Source: Candidatus Aegiribacteria sp. (lineage in GTDB: Bacteria > Fermentibacterota > Fermentibacteria > Fermentibacterales > JCC-6). From it: a DNA stretch of 58,193 nucleotides. Made by a program: the position numbers and the translations under genes. The stretch's first letter is position 1; every line of letters begins with the position of its first letter. Shown piece by piece: positions 17,238 through 26,871 of this stretch. The notes under the pieces are model-generated. The model was not told where the DNA came from. It saw nothing but the letters and a program-made list of their open reading frames with translations, and ran no database searches. Location of the stretch: contig JAUVEU010000010.1 in NCBI GenBank assembly GCA_030594645.1, forward strand, positions 1-58,193, read 5' to 3'.

Positions 17238-18182
17238 TCATCCTCCTGCAAAGAAAGTATTCATTACTATCCAGCCTTCCCGGACATATGGTTCCTTTTC
17301 TCTGTGTTCATGGAATATTTCCATATCCAGCAGATACCTTCGTCCATCGGCAAATAGAATATAACTGGTAAATGCTCCAGCGTTCAGATGATCAGGATTC
17401 CGCCACATTCCAAGAAGCTTCCACCCTCTGAGATCATGCAGCTCAAACGGGGCCGCCACAACCCTTGATCTGTCAACAGAATCTGCAGCCGCATTGTAAA
17501 AGTGGTGTCTGGCAACAGTTTCGCGCCAAATAATGGCTTCATCCGAATTCAGTATGGTTTCATCATTAATCCATCTTATGCTCAGAAGAAGGAGGCATTC
17601 ATCGGATACGGTGCGTTGATACTGTAGAAATCCAGCATCAGGGTTCCAGTCGGAAAGATGGTAAGATTTGGGGATATCCATACTGAAACCAAGTGTTCGA
17701 AGACTGTCTATTCTCTCAGGGCTGCTCATCTGTGTGGAAACGAAGCTTCCGTAGATATAGGCCGACAAGTGCTCGTTATATGATCGCTCGAGCAGTTCGG
17801 ATAATTCAGTCAAATGCGTGAATTCAGGCAGAATGATACCAAATACATCCTGTCCGGTTGCCCATACATCGTCCGCCTGATAAACACCATCTATCTGCTT
17901 AAGCTCATCTGGAAGCTGATCCTCCTGCTCAGAAACAAAGAGAATGGTCCTCCTGTTCTTGAGATCTCCTCTGAACATCTCTTCAGTGCATGAGGAAAAA
18001 CTGAAAACGTTTTCAGTGTCTACTGTTGTAACATGAATCTGAATGTCATCCAGCAATTCATCAACCAGGCCATAATCGACACTTGATCCGTAAACAACAA
18101 GGACTCCCTTGACAGGACCGGTTGCAGGACTCCTGCATGAAACCAGAAGGATTAGAATAGAAAGTGCTGACAGGTATTTCAT
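17238..18182 (-). CDS. DUF4837-like lipoprotein
   Basis: The protein has 314 residues with a type II signal (MKYLSALSILILLVSC) and lipid-anchored Cys16. The mature part resembles DUF4837 lipoproteins of Bacteroidetes: a segment of the form GFSMDIPKSYHL, then the paired region LRGWKLLGMWRNPDHLNAGAF followed by a strand-rich C-terminus. These proteins have no known function. The ATG overlaps the stop of the DUF948-like gene (ATGA). Confidence 0.75.
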   Translation of the reverse strand: MKYLSALSILILLVSCRSPATGPVKGVLVVYGSSVDYGLVDELLDDIQIHVTTVDTENVFSFSSCTEEMFRGDLKNRRTILFVSEQEDQLPDELKQIDGVYQADDVWATGQDVFGIILPEFTHLTELSELLERSYNEHLSAYIYGSFVSTQMSSPERIDSLRTLGFSMDIPKSYHLSDWNPDAGFLQYQRTVSDECLLLLSIRWINDETILNSDEAIIWRETVARHHFYNAAADSVDRSRVVAAPFELHDLRGWKLLGMWRNPDHLNAGAFTSYILFADGRRYLLDMEIFHEHREKEPYVREGWIVMNTFFAGG

Positions 18183-18538
18183 TTGTTTTTCTTTCTTGAA
18201 AGCAGCGGAGTGGCGAAGCGAACCAGAGATATAATTGCAGGAAGGAATCGCGCTGCGGAATCAATCACCGGAGAAGTTCCCGTCATACCGTTTATCCTGT
18301 TCAGGAGTTCTGTAGACGCGTTCGCTGTTCTACCGATATCCTCCCCTGTCTTTTCGATCTCCAGCATCGCTGATGAAACACGAGGCATCAGTTCCTTTAT
18401 CTCCTGACCAAGCGATTTCAGGGTGACATCCATTTCACTTAAAGTCTTGTGCATCTTCAAAACAATTGAAATGAAGAAACCAAGACCAATGAACAGACCG
18501 GCGACACCAACCAGCTGTATTATGAAAAGCCCATTCAT
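18179..18538 (-). CDS. DUF948-like membrane protein
   Basis: The protein has 119 residues: one N-terminal membrane segment (FIIQLVGVAGLFIGLGFFISIVL) followed by an amphipathic helix rich in heptads (KMHKTLSEMDVTLKSLGQEIKEL) and a second hydrophobic patch (FLPAIISLVRFATPLL) before a basic tail. This is the layout of DUF948 envelope proteins. Function unknown. It starts 34 bases after the PorV-OmpA gene on the same strand. Confidence 0.7.
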   Translation of the reverse strand: MNGLFIIQLVGVAGLFIGLGFFISIVLKMHKTLSEMDVTLKSLGQEIKELMPRVSSAMLEIEKTGEDIGRTANASTELLNRINGMTGTSPVIDSAARFLPAIISLVRFATPLLSRKKNK

Positions 18539-18572
18539 TCTATACCCCTATCTCTTTCTCTACATTTAAACC

Positions 18573-20552
18573 TCAGTCGTGGCTTCGTAGAATAACTATT
18601 TCAACTCTTCTGTTCAGTTCCCTCCCCACCTCGGTATCATTCGCGGCAGCAGGTCGCCTTTCACCGAACCATACAGGCTCGATTTCTATATCAACACCTT
18701 CGAGCTTCGAAGAAAGATACTCGGCAACATTGATTGCCCTGTCTTTCGACAGCCCGTCGTTGTGTGAGAAGGTGCCATCGCTGTCAGCGTGCCCTTCTAC
18801 TGACACAAAAACGCCAGGATTGGCTCTAAGTGTCTGAATGATCTGATCAAGTGAAGGAATCTGATCATTTCTTATATTTTCAATATTATAATCGAAATAG
18901 ATAGTAGATACAGGTAACCCCTGTCGTTCGGTCGCGACAATCACGAACTGGAACAGGTCAATAGGATCAGTTTCATAATAACAGAACTCGAGATCTTCAT
19001 TGATTTGCCTGACCTCAACATCAAGCGGGACTCCCCCCTGCACCCTCGAAAGGCCAATGCTCAGAGGATCAATGCGATTCTCATCCAGCCAGAGCTTATT
19101 CACCCGAAAGCTCAGAGATGCTTCGAGAATGTCTACACTGTCAACCTCTCCGTATACTGTTCTCGGTTCGAGCATTACCAGTTCTGCCGGGCGGCAGGTA
19201 ATAATGCAATCTCTGAACCGCTCCAGACTCGTCTCGTAGTAATGGTAGGCTTCATCTTCATCGATTAACGCCGCCGGAACTCTTTCAAGTGATCCATCTT
19301 CAAGAACCTGATATAAGCGGAGAAGCCTCAGCTCCAGTCCATACTGTTCGACCCAGAATCTTGGTACTCTGAAAAGGGCAGTCAGATTACGGATATCTGA
19401 TTGCTCAAGTGAGCTGTTGATGGGGAAATATCCGTATAGATATTGATCCGAATCAAGATGGATATTGCTGTTAAGAGGAATATCATCGTATTGCGCCACC
19501 AATAATGAATCCTCTTGAATATCTCTATTAGCCCACAGATCAAACTCGTACATGTCAGTGTCAGGGAGCCATGTTCTCTTATCAACCATAGGCGGTAGAG
19601 GCACTCTCGATCGATTCTCGTCCCATGTATCACCACCAATTCTGAAGGTCAGACCGATTCTGTGTCTGCCCCAGGTGCTGTATAGCTGGTTCAGCGGCAA
19701 ACTGAAAGCGTAATCGAGTTCCATTGGAATCGATCCTTCCATTCTTGCTGAAAAACCAGCTGAGATTTCATGGGAAAGACCTGAAGCTTTGAAAGAATAC
19801 CCGGTTCTGACTCCCCATGCGGAAGTCGAACCTATCCATTTTTCAAAACCGGCTGAGACGTTGAGATCGAGTTTTCCTCCGATTCTTTCAATACCGTAAT
19901 CAACCTGCAGAACAGGAGTGACAAAACGGGGGTAGAATGCAGCACCAAAAGAAAACTGCATGCATTGTTCATCAGTGGTTTCAAGACCAAGGTCAGGCTT
20001 AATAATGTTCCTGACAACTCCTGCTAGAGTTGCGGCCCTCCCCAGTTCAGCCTGAAAACCGGCATTAAGACCTATTCCCTGCCCTTTTTGTCCGTACATA
20101 GCAAACAGAGGGTCATAAGATGTGAATTCATTATCTGCAAACTGCCTGAAAAGATATCTTCCTGTTAATCCGATTGACACAGGAAATATCCCTGGTCGGA
20201 AGGCAAAAGAAAGATTTGCCTCCCCTTCAGAATAGAGATCGGCAGATGTGAGATAGTCAGCTCCCGCTGAAAAAGCAACAAATTTTGACAGAGGTTGCAG
20301 GTAGCTCAGAGCTGCGTAATGAAGTGAACCGTTATCCATATTCGGATACAGGCTCGAATACTCGGTTCCGATGAGTATTCTTCCCGCTCGCAGGATTGAA
20401 GCGGGATTCCACCACGCACCCCAGGCATCATCGCCAAGTGAGATGAAAGCTCCTGAAAGTCCCATAGCTCTGGTTCCCGGTATCAGATCCGAGTGAACTG
20501 TAGACACGAATAGAAGGGGCAGAAGAAGCAAAAATGTTATCTTGCAACGCAT
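18573..20552 (-). CDS. PorV/PorQ-like outer-membrane barrel fused to an OmpA C-terminal domain
   Basis: The protein has 659 residues from the ATG at 20552, with a signal peptide (CKITFLLLLPLLFVSTVHS). The start of the mature protein, PGTRAMGLSGAFISLGDDAWGAWWNPASI, is the hallmark of the UPF0164/PorV/PorQ barrel family. The barrel ends near residue 310. A middle region of about 230 residues is unassigned. The C-terminus is an OmpA/MotB peptidoglycan-binding domain: YFDYNIENI, VEGHADSDGTFSHNDGLSKDRA and ELNRRVEIVI. PorV proteins shuttle cargo in type IX secretion. The start overlaps the end of the subtilisin gene by 16 bases, suggesting joint expression. Confidence 0.8.
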   Translation of the reverse strand: MRCKITFLLLLPLLFVSTVHSDLIPGTRAMGLSGAFISLGDDAWGAWWNPASILRAGRILIGTEYSSLYPNMDNGSLHYAALSYLQPLSKFVAFSAGADYLTSADLYSEGEANLSFAFRPGIFPVSIGLTGRYLFRQFADNEFTSYDPLFAMYGQKGQGIGLNAGFQAELGRAATLAGVVRNIIKPDLGLETTDEQCMQFSFGAAFYPRFVTPVLQVDYGIERIGGKLDLNVSAGFEKWIGSTSAWGVRTGYSFKASGLSHEISAGFSARMEGSIPMELDYAFSLPLNQLYSTWGRHRIGLTFRIGGDTWDENRSRVPLPPMVDKRTWLPDTDMYEFDLWANRDIQEDSLLVAQYDDIPLNSNIHLDSDQYLYGYFPINSSLEQSDIRNLTALFRVPRFWVEQYGLELRLLRLYQVLEDGSLERVPAALIDEDEAYHYYETSLERFRDCIITCRPAELVMLEPRTVYGEVDSVDILEASLSFRVNKLWLDENRIDPLSIGLSRVQGGVPLDVEVRQINEDLEFCYYETDPIDLFQFVIVATERQGLPVSTIYFDYNIENIRNDQIPSLDQIIQTLRANPGVFVSVEGHADSDGTFSHNDGLSKDRAINVAEYLSSKLEGVDIEIEPVWFGERRPAAANDTEVGRELNRRVEIVILRSHD

Positions 20553-23500
20553 ACTACACCACTCATCCTTGTGTTTCCAGCCCACGCCATATAAACGTAG
20601 ATCCCCCCGGAAACAATTCCCCCTCCATCATCACGTCCGTCCCAAGATGGTTCTTCACCTTCAATTGTTACGATTGGTACACCTTCAATACTGTAGATTG
20701 TCACAGACAACCAATCTCCGTTGGCCGCCGGCCAGATGAAAGTAGCAACGTCGTTGATTCCATCTCCATTGGGAGTGAAGGGATTTGGAATTACATTCAT
20801 TCCCTGCCCGTAATCCCGCTGCATGGGAAAGTCGTGCACGGTCATCTCATCTTCGTATATGAAAACTGTATCCGTTACCGTGATGTATCCGTACTTCTCC
20901 GCACGAATGGGAACAGGTCCAACTGGAACACTCTCGAAACTATACATGCCGTCTGAATCAGTGAGCTGCTCAAGTCCTATCTCTACTACGCTTACAGAAA
21001 CATCCCGAAGTCTCTGGCCAGTATGAATATCCCAGATTTCACCGGAAAGTGAACCGCTGGGACCCTGTGGCGTCGCGCTGGCCATGTTGCTGTAATCACT
21101 TTCTCCGTATGGATTCTCATAGATTGTGGTTGCCCAGTAGTAATAGGTAACTCCATTGCTGACAAGGGAATCAACATATGAAGTATCAATGGAGGACAGG
21201 CTTACAATCGGATCAGGATCCGGTCCGAGTGGACTCAGACTCCGGTATATCTGATAACCGAATAAGCCTTTAGAACCAGTTCCGGAGCTTTCCGCGGACG
21301 GAGCGCTCCAGCTCAGAGGGATGAATCCGTTGTTGCCGCTTTCAGCAGAAAGATACTCAGGTGGCGCAAGGATACCTTCAACGGAAAAAGAACCGAAAAC
21401 CGATTTGTTATTCGACTCGGAAGATTCCTCAATCTGGTCTCCCTCGTCAACAGCAGCAATCATATATCGTATACCCATATCAAAATACGAGAATGTAACA
21501 GGCATACTGAACATGTGAGTCTCACCCCCCTGAAGGGGTGGAACAATAAATGAAGTCAATGGATTTGAAGTGCTGTCAGGATCCTCTTCAAGATAGAGTA
21601 CGAGATCACATTCTCCTGCAGGACCCTGTCCCTGATTGGTAACGACAACCGAGAACAGAACTGTCTGTCCAACGAAGAATGGAGGTGAAAAGTCCGGGCT
21701 GGGAGAAGACACGGTAAGATCAGGATACGCTAGAACAACCTGAAATATCGATGAATCAGGCTGCAATCCGAGATTCGCCGCAGCAACCCGTGCAAGCAGA
21801 TCATATGTTCCAGGCTGATCCGGAGTCTCTATCGTAAACGTATCTACACTCACAGCATTTCTGTAAACAAGATTACCCATATATCGCGGGACTGATACTT
21901 CTCCACCAAAGCCAGAGGGTGCTTCAATACTGCCCCATGTTCCGACCGTAATGTATCCTCCGTCGTTTTTCACACCTAGAGGAAGTCTCAGTTCAGCTCC
22001 GGGGGCTGCATATATGGTTGTGTCCACAGGTGACAGAACTCTCACATCAGGATTTCTGGAATAGGTATACACCACAAGTGAATAATCTTCCTCTTCAAAC
22101 GGGTTTCCGGGGTCAGACCAGCTTTCAGCCACTATTCTTGCTCTCCAGGCACCGGATTGTGGATTCTCAATGCATATTTTCTCCAGTGGGCTCTCGCCTG
22201 TTACACCAACCGGCAGCGTGTAGCTATAAGTGACTTCGTCAGGTGATATCAGCGAGAAATCAAGGTCGTTGCCTATGGAGGCCCCTGGGACATCACTGTA
22301 TGCCATTGCCCCGGATAACGAAAGGGTTGTTGATGGAATGTAGAATGTCCATTCTCTGTATAATTGACCTTCAATATATGTTTCGTAAACCCAGAGAACT
22401 CGATCAACTTCCTCCGAGAAGTAAACACCGGGGAGATGGAAAGCGTCAAGAAGTCCATATCCGTATCCTGTAGTCGCGTATCCGCTGAGAGGAGAGCCTG
22501 TATTACCGGCAAGAGGAATGGAACTTGCTGCGAGAAGAGCTGCAATATCTTCAGGATGTACAAGATCCCCGTATTTCTCATAACAAAGCGCAATCGCTCC
22601 GGATACGTGCGCGGCGGCCATACTTGTACCGGCTCTTCGTGTATAGGATGATACACCAGGCCATCTGTTCTCCGGATCATCCAGCCACTGGTCATCATAC
22701 ATCGCGTTTGTCGATACGACTCCGTTTAGCATTGTGGTGCCTGAGAACTCACCACCCGGAGCAAGTATATCAGGCTTGAGCCGCTGATCGCCCTGCGTGG
22801 GTCCCTGGCTGCTGTAAGTGGCGAGGTAACAGTTACCATCCTCATCCGGTACGTAGGTAACTGCTCCGACCGTAATGCAGTTCTTCGCATTGCCGGGTGA
22901 TGTAATTGTTCCAGCTCCGCCCTGATTCCCTGCTGAGAATACGAGCACCATATCTTCTTCATCGACCCATCTATCAACTATTTCACAGAATTCATCATAT
23001 CCTGAAGAAGTGAATCCCCAGGAATTATTGACTATTTCACATCCCGCCAGCTGGAATTGACTGAGAAACCCGTCCAACTGTGAGGGAGTCATTCCTGAGG
23101 GACGCTCCAGTACGAAAAGAGATCCGTTGTAAGCGACACCGCTTCCATTGAATTCGCACCCCAGCGAAACCTGTCCCCGAGATGCAATAACGCCGCATAC
23201 AGCGGTTCCGTGTCCGTCCTGATCAGGAGGTCCGGAAATAACCGCAGGAGAAAGGTCAGGGTGTTCGCTCCAGACTCCGGTATCAAGCACACCTACTATA
23301 ATTCCCTCACCCTGATAATATTCCCAAACGCTGGGACAACCGATAAGACGTCTGCTGTCATCAGCTCTGAATTGAGCGCTTTCAGGGTTAGAAATGATTT
23401 CCCATGAAACCTCAATTACTCCTGGAAACCCGCAGAGTTTTTCGAAATCGGATGAAGCCCCTGGAACACGAGCCAGATCCTGACGGATCCATTCGCCTCC

Positions 23501-24022
23501 TGCGGGCAATCTTTCTCCAAGGGTTCTCAGGAGGAAATACCCCGACCAGTTGGACGGTTCATGATTGCTGCTGTAATGAGCAGCATTCCAGGGTTTTACT
23601 GATCGAATAAATTCAGATGAACGCAACAGATCAACATCCGGTTCACCGGTTACAACAGCAGCAAAAATATCATTTTCCGGAGACCAGCCCGCAGGCCAGA
23701 AACCGCTTCTATCAAGAATCGACAGATTCGCCGGTGTAAGCGGTTGCCATACCCTGATCTCGACAATTGAAAAATGATTAAGCTGCGACAATCCCGGCGC
23801 ACCCTCAAACGCTCCGGAACCTGATAGAAGCTGTTCATATCCGGAATCATACAGAAGCAATTCCTGCTGTCTTTTAACAGTATCCAGTTCTGAAAGATAC
23901 TGGAGTATTCCTGCCGGGGAAGCACCCTGTTGGGGTGCACTGCCAAAAAACGCCAGAAGTGTCATTAAAACAATAGTCGGATGAATGACTTCGTCTCCTT
24001 TCACACCCCTCACCGTAGGCAT
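20537..24022 (-). CDS. Secreted subtilisin-like (S8) serine protease with CARDB, fibronectin-III-like, carboxypeptidase-regulatory-like and FlgD-like domains
   Basis: The longest frame has 1161 residues. The S8 triad is complete: Asp247 in GVLDTGVWSEHPDL, His271 in DGHGTAVCGVI and Ser467 in AGTSMAAAHVSGA, with the oxyanion Asn region SAGNQGG. An N-terminal propeptide-like region precedes it. A CARDB-like domain (PDLTVSSPSPDFSPPFFVGQTV), a fibronectin-III-like stretch (PPEYLSAESGNNGFIPLSWSAP), a carboxypeptidase-regulatory-like domain and a C-terminal FlgD/CHU_C-like module (VIPNPFTPNGDGINDVATF) follow. The ATG at 24022 overlaps the predicted -10 box, so the real start is more likely the ATT at 23986 (AAAGGAG 8 bases upstream) or the ATG at 23965; each leaves a good signal peptide. 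Confidence 0.88.
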   Translation of the reverse strand: MPTVRGVKGDEVIHPTIVLMTLLAFFGSAPQQGASPAGILQYLSELDTVKRQQELLLYDSGYEQLLSGSGAFEGAPGLSQLNHFSIVEIRVWQPLTPANLSILDRSGFWPAGWSPENDIFAAVVTGEPDVDLLRSSEFIRSVKPWNAAHYSSNHEPSNWSGYFLLRTLGERLPAGGEWIRQDLARVPGASSDFEKLCGFPGVIEVSWEIISNPESAQFRADDSRRLIGCPSVWEYYQGEGIIVGVLDTGVWSEHPDLSPAVISGPPDQDGHGTAVCGVIASRGQVSLGCEFNGSGVAYNGSLFVLERPSGMTPSQLDGFLSQFQLAGCEIVNNSWGFTSSGYDEFCEIVDRWVDEEDMVLVFSAGNQGGAGTITSPGNAKNCITVGAVTYVPDEDGNCYLATYSSQGPTQGDQRLKPDILAPGGEFSGTTMLNGVVSTNAMYDDQWLDDPENRWPGVSSYTRRAGTSMAAAHVSGAIALCYEKYGDLVHPEDIAALLAASSIPLAGNTGSPLSGYATTGYGYGLLDAFHLPGVYFSEEVDRVLWVYETYIEGQLYREWTFYIPSTTLSLSGAMAYSDVPGASIGNDLDFSLISPDEVTYSYTLPVGVTGESPLEKICIENPQSGAWRARIVAESWSDPGNPFEEEDYSLVVYTYSRNPDVRVLSPVDTTIYAAPGAELRLPLGVKNDGGYITVGTWGSIEAPSGFGGEVSVPRYMGNLVYRNAVSVDTFTIETPDQPGTYDLLARVAAANLGLQPDSSIFQVVLAYPDLTVSSPSPDFSPPFFVGQTVLFSVVVTNQGQGPAGECDLVLYLEEDPDSTSNPLTSFIVPPLQGGETHMFSMPVTFSYFDMGIRYMIAAVDEGDQIEESSESNNKSVFGSFSVEGILAPPEYLSAESGNNGFIPLSWSAPSAESSGTGSKGLFGYQIYRSLSPLGPDPDPIVSLSSIDTSYVDSLVSNGVTYYYWATTIYENPYGESDYSNMASATPQGPSGSLSGEIWDIHTGQRLRDVSVSVVEIGLEQLTDSDGMYSFESVPVGPVPIRAEKYGYITVTDTVFIYEDEMTVHDFPMQRDYGQGMNVIPNPFTPNGDGINDVATFIWPAANGDWLSVTIYSIEGVPIVTIEGEEPSWDGRDDGGGIVSGGIYVYMAWAGNTRMSGVVCVAR

Positions 24023-24047
24023 ACGACATTAACGTAGCCAATGTCAA
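24018..24047 (-). promoter_or_regulatory. Promoter for the subtilisin gene
   Basis: The minus strand shows TTGACA (24042-24047), 18 bases, then TATGCC (24018-24023). The -10 box overlaps the ATG at 24022, so transcripts from it could only use a downstream start codon. Confidence 0.4.
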
Positions 24048-24127
24048 CCTTATCATTTTATTTTGAAATTGTAACTGTTTTCTATCCAATATGATGCGAT
24101 ATCAGAAACATCACGCATATGTGTATA

Positions 24128-24958
24128 CTATCGGTTGCGGTTCCAGGCCTTTACTGTGTTTGAAAGCAGAAACGCTATCGTCAGAGGGCCGACACCTCCT
24201 GGAACAGGCGTTATGGCGCCGCAGATATCCTTCACCTGTTCAAAATCTGCATCTCCCCGGAGTCCTTCAGACGTACGGGTGATACCCACATCGATCAGTG
24301 TGGATCCGGGTTTGACAAATTCCTGGTTTATGAAATGCGGTTTTCCAACAGCTGCTATTAGAATATCGGCCTGTCTGCACAGACCTGGCAGGTCCGGGGT
24401 ATGGGAGTGAGCAATGGTGACGGTTGCGTGCTCGCGGAGCAGAAGGGCTGCCATGGGCTTTCCTACGATGTTGCTCCTGCCCACGATAACGGCATTGACT
24501 CCGTCAATCTGTATTTCGCTGTGTTTAAGAAGAGCGATTATCCCTGTAGGTGTACACGGAAATAGCCCTTCTTCTCCGCGCCAGAGTTTTCCAACGTTAA
24601 CCGGATGAAATCCATCCACATCTTTAGATGGGAGAATTGACGAAGCAACTGTTTCATCCGGGATGTGTTCCGGAAGCGGAAGCTGACAGAGAATTCCGTC
24701 GATGGATGAATCCTGATTAAGGTTTTCTATTTCACGTAAAAGCCCGTTCCGGGTAACTGCTTCGTCCAGATGGATAATCCTGCTGATTAGTCCGGCTTTC
24801 TCGCATGCTTTTTTCTTCATGGAGACATAAATCTGGCTTGCTGGATTATCACCAACGATAATGACGGCCAGCCCGGGAGGCCGACCGTCAATCTTCGATA
24901 TCTCTTCAGCCAGATTTTTCCGTACTGTTTTCGCGAATGCCTTTCCGGAAAGAATCAT
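24128..24958 (-). CDS. folD: Bifunctional methylenetetrahydrofolate dehydrogenase/cyclohydrolase
   Basis: The protein has 276 residues from the ATG at 24958, close to the usual 280-290. The motifs are YVSMKKKACEKAG (catalytic Lys region), DGILCQLPLPEHI (substrate site), HPVNVGKLWRGEEGLFPCTPTGIIALL, VGRSNIVGKPMAALLL (NADP site) and the C-terminal PVPGGVGPLTIAFLL. It interconverts 5,10-methylene- and 10-formyl-tetrahydrofolate and so supplies formyl groups to purine synthesis, which fits the purL/purQ/purB genes upstream. AGAGGGAT precedes the chosen ATG; the longer frame to 25036 would overlap rplU. Confidence 0.95.
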   Translation of the reverse strand: MILSGKAFAKTVRKNLAEEISKIDGRPPGLAVIIVGDNPASQIYVSMKKKACEKAGLISRIIHLDEAVTRNGLLREIENLNQDSSIDGILCQLPLPEHIPDETVASSILPSKDVDGFHPVNVGKLWRGEEGLFPCTPTGIIALLKHSEIQIDGVNAVIVGRSNIVGKPMAALLLREHATVTIAHSHTPDLPGLCRQADILIAAVGKPHFINQEFVKPGSTLIDVGITRTSEGLRGDADFEQVKDICGAITPVPGGVGPLTIAFLLSNTVKAWNRNR

Positions 24959-24968
24959 GGATATCCCT

Positions 24969-25283
24969 CTATCCTTTACTAATCGTCTTGATCTCGATTC
25001 TTGTGTAATCCTGGCGATGTCCCTGGGTTCTCTCATAACCTTTTCGTCTTTTTCTCTTGTAGACGATTATCTTCCCATCTCTGCCATGTTCAAGGACATT
25101 CGCTTCAACAGACGCATCTTTCACTACCGGAGTTCCGATTTCAATATTGGAATCCTCAGCAAACAGGAGAACTTTATCCAGTTTGACAGTGCTTCCTTCT
25201 TCAGAATTAATCTTTGGGACATTCAGCTTCATTCCGGGTTCAACCCTGAACTGCAGCCCTCCTGTCTCTATAATAGCGTACAA
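24969..25283 (-). CDS. rplU: 50S ribosomal protein L21
   Basis: The protein has 104 residues. The start MYAIIETGGLQFRVEPGMKLNVPKI and the tail VYKRKRRKGYERTQGHRQDYTRIEI match L21 closely, including the conserved basic KRRKGYxRxxGHRQ rRNA-binding stretch. The gene follows rng at the expected place. Unusually, rpmA (L27), which nearly always follows rplU, is absent; folD starts 11 bases downstream instead. Confidence 0.97.
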   Translation of the reverse strand: MYAIIETGGLQFRVEPGMKLNVPKINSEEGSTVKLDKVLLFAEDSNIEIGTPVVKDASVEANVLEHGRDGKIIVYKRKRRKGYERTQGHRQDYTRIEIKTISKG

Positions 25284-25326
25284 CTATCCACCTCCATTAT
25301 TAATTACCGTCGTTATCTGCGGGAAA

Positions 25327-26871
25327 TCAGGATTTCACTGAATGCCCGTAGAGTTCAGTGATTTCTTCATGCATATCAATTGAATAGACCCTGAATTCAT
25401 CCACCCGTAGTTGATTATCTTCTCTAAACTCAATACCAAGCTGAGAAATGGACGCTATATGATCCATCCTCTTCCCATCATTTTCGTGAAGATAGGCTGC
25501 AATGTCAGGGTGTACTGAGATTACCAGGTTCTTGTGCTTCTTCTTCATCGATGCCCGTTCAATAAAACGTTCAAGCTCTGTCGCAGTTGACTCAATCGAC
25601 AACACTCTTCCGGTACCACCGCAATTCGAACAGGGTTCGGACAGTGACTGGAAGACACTGGGTCTGACTCTTTTTCTCGTCATTTCAACGAGTCCGAGAG
25701 AACTGACCTGGCATGTTTTCGTAGGGGAACGATCCCTCCCTAATTCACTTCGGAGGCTGTTCAGTACTCTATCCCTGTGTTCTGCTATATCCATATCAAT
25801 GAAATCAATAACGATAATTCCACCTAAATCTCGCAGACGAAGCTGCCGCGCGACTTCCCGAGAAGCTTCCATGTTGGTTTTGAGAATAGTGTTTTCCTGC
25901 TTTTTCCTGCCGACATACCTTTTTGTATTTACATCAATTGCCACGAGTGCTTCAGTGTGTTCAATAACCAGTGATCCTCCGCTTTTCAATGGAACTTCGC
26001 GGGCCATGATTCCAGATATTTCCTGCTCAACATTGAAATGATCAAAGATGGGGTTTTTTCCCCTGTAATATTTGACTTTACCCATCATACTGCTGTCAAA
26101 CGTCTTCAAGTATTTCCTGGCATCTCTGGCCACCTGTTTTGAATCAATTACGATAGAATTCGTATCCGAAGTGACAAGATCCCGCATGGTCATCGTGATC
26201 ACATCGTGCTCCTGATGTAGAAGTATCGGAGACTTGTTCTTAAGAGCTAGCTGGCCGACTTCACGCCATCGTTCAATTATCCTGCTCATATCCGACCGGA
26301 ACGCTTTTTCATCATGTGAAATTCCGGCTGTTCTTGCGATAATTCCATATCCGGGCATTATAACACTGGATACAATCTTTCTCAGACGCCCTCTTTCACG
26401 CCTGTCAGTGATTTTTCTGGATACTCCGGTGACAGTTTCACCTGGCATGCTTACTATGTATCTTCCCGCTATGGAAATCCTGGTGCTGACTCTGGCTCCC
26501 TTTGTTCCAATAGGTTCTTTGGTTACCTGAACAAGGATATCCTGCCCTTTTCTGAGAACTTTCTCAATAGAATCATTCACTTCTTTCGTAACCATTGGGG
26601 TACCGCTTGCCAGGGATCTGGCAAATTTCTCTGTGTCATTTGCGCTTGTTCTGATATCACTGACATGAAGGAAAGCGCTCCGTTCCATTCCTATATCGAC
26701 GAAAGCCGCCTGCATGCCGGGAAGGACAGCGTTAATCTTCCCAAGGTAAACATTGCCTACCTGCCTCCGTTCGCTGCCGCCTTCAACTATAAGCTCCATG
26801 AGTCTCTCATCCTCAAGAATTGCAATTCTTGTAACTTCGGGATGAGAGTTTATTATGAAATCAATTTTCAA
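25327..26871 (-). CDS. rng: Ribonuclease E/G family endoribonuclease
   Basis: The protein has 514 residues, close to RNase G length and without the long RNase E tail. The S1 domain is at the start (GNVYLGKINAVLPGMQAAFVDIGMERSAFLH). The catalytic DNase-I-like part includes ALVAIDVNTKRYVG and GIIVIDFIDM with the two metal Asp residues. The zinc link is PCSNCGGTGRV. It processes rRNA and mRNA 5-prime-monophosphate ends. The TTG start overlaps the stop of the radical SAM fusion gene by 11 bases. Confidence 0.95.
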   Translation of the reverse strand: MKIDFIINSHPEVTRIAILEDERLMELIVEGGSERRQVGNVYLGKINAVLPGMQAAFVDIGMERSAFLHVSDIRTSANDTEKFARSLASGTPMVTKEVNDSIEKVLRKGQDILVQVTKEPIGTKGARVSTRISIAGRYIVSMPGETVTGVSRKITDRRERGRLRKIVSSVIMPGYGIIARTAGISHDEKAFRSDMSRIIERWREVGQLALKNKSPILLHQEHDVITMTMRDLVTSDTNSIVIDSKQVARDARKYLKTFDSSMMGKVKYYRGKNPIFDHFNVEQEISGIMAREVPLKSGGSLVIEHTEALVAIDVNTKRYVGRKKQENTILKTNMEASREVARQLRLRDLGGIIVIDFIDMDIAEHRDRVLNSLRSELGRDRSPTKTCQVSSLGLVEMTRKRVRPSVFQSLSEPCSNCGGTGRVLSIESTATELERFIERASMKKKHKNLVISVHPDIAAYLHENDGKRMDHIASISQLGIEFREDNQLRVDEFRVYSIDMHEEITELYGHSVKS

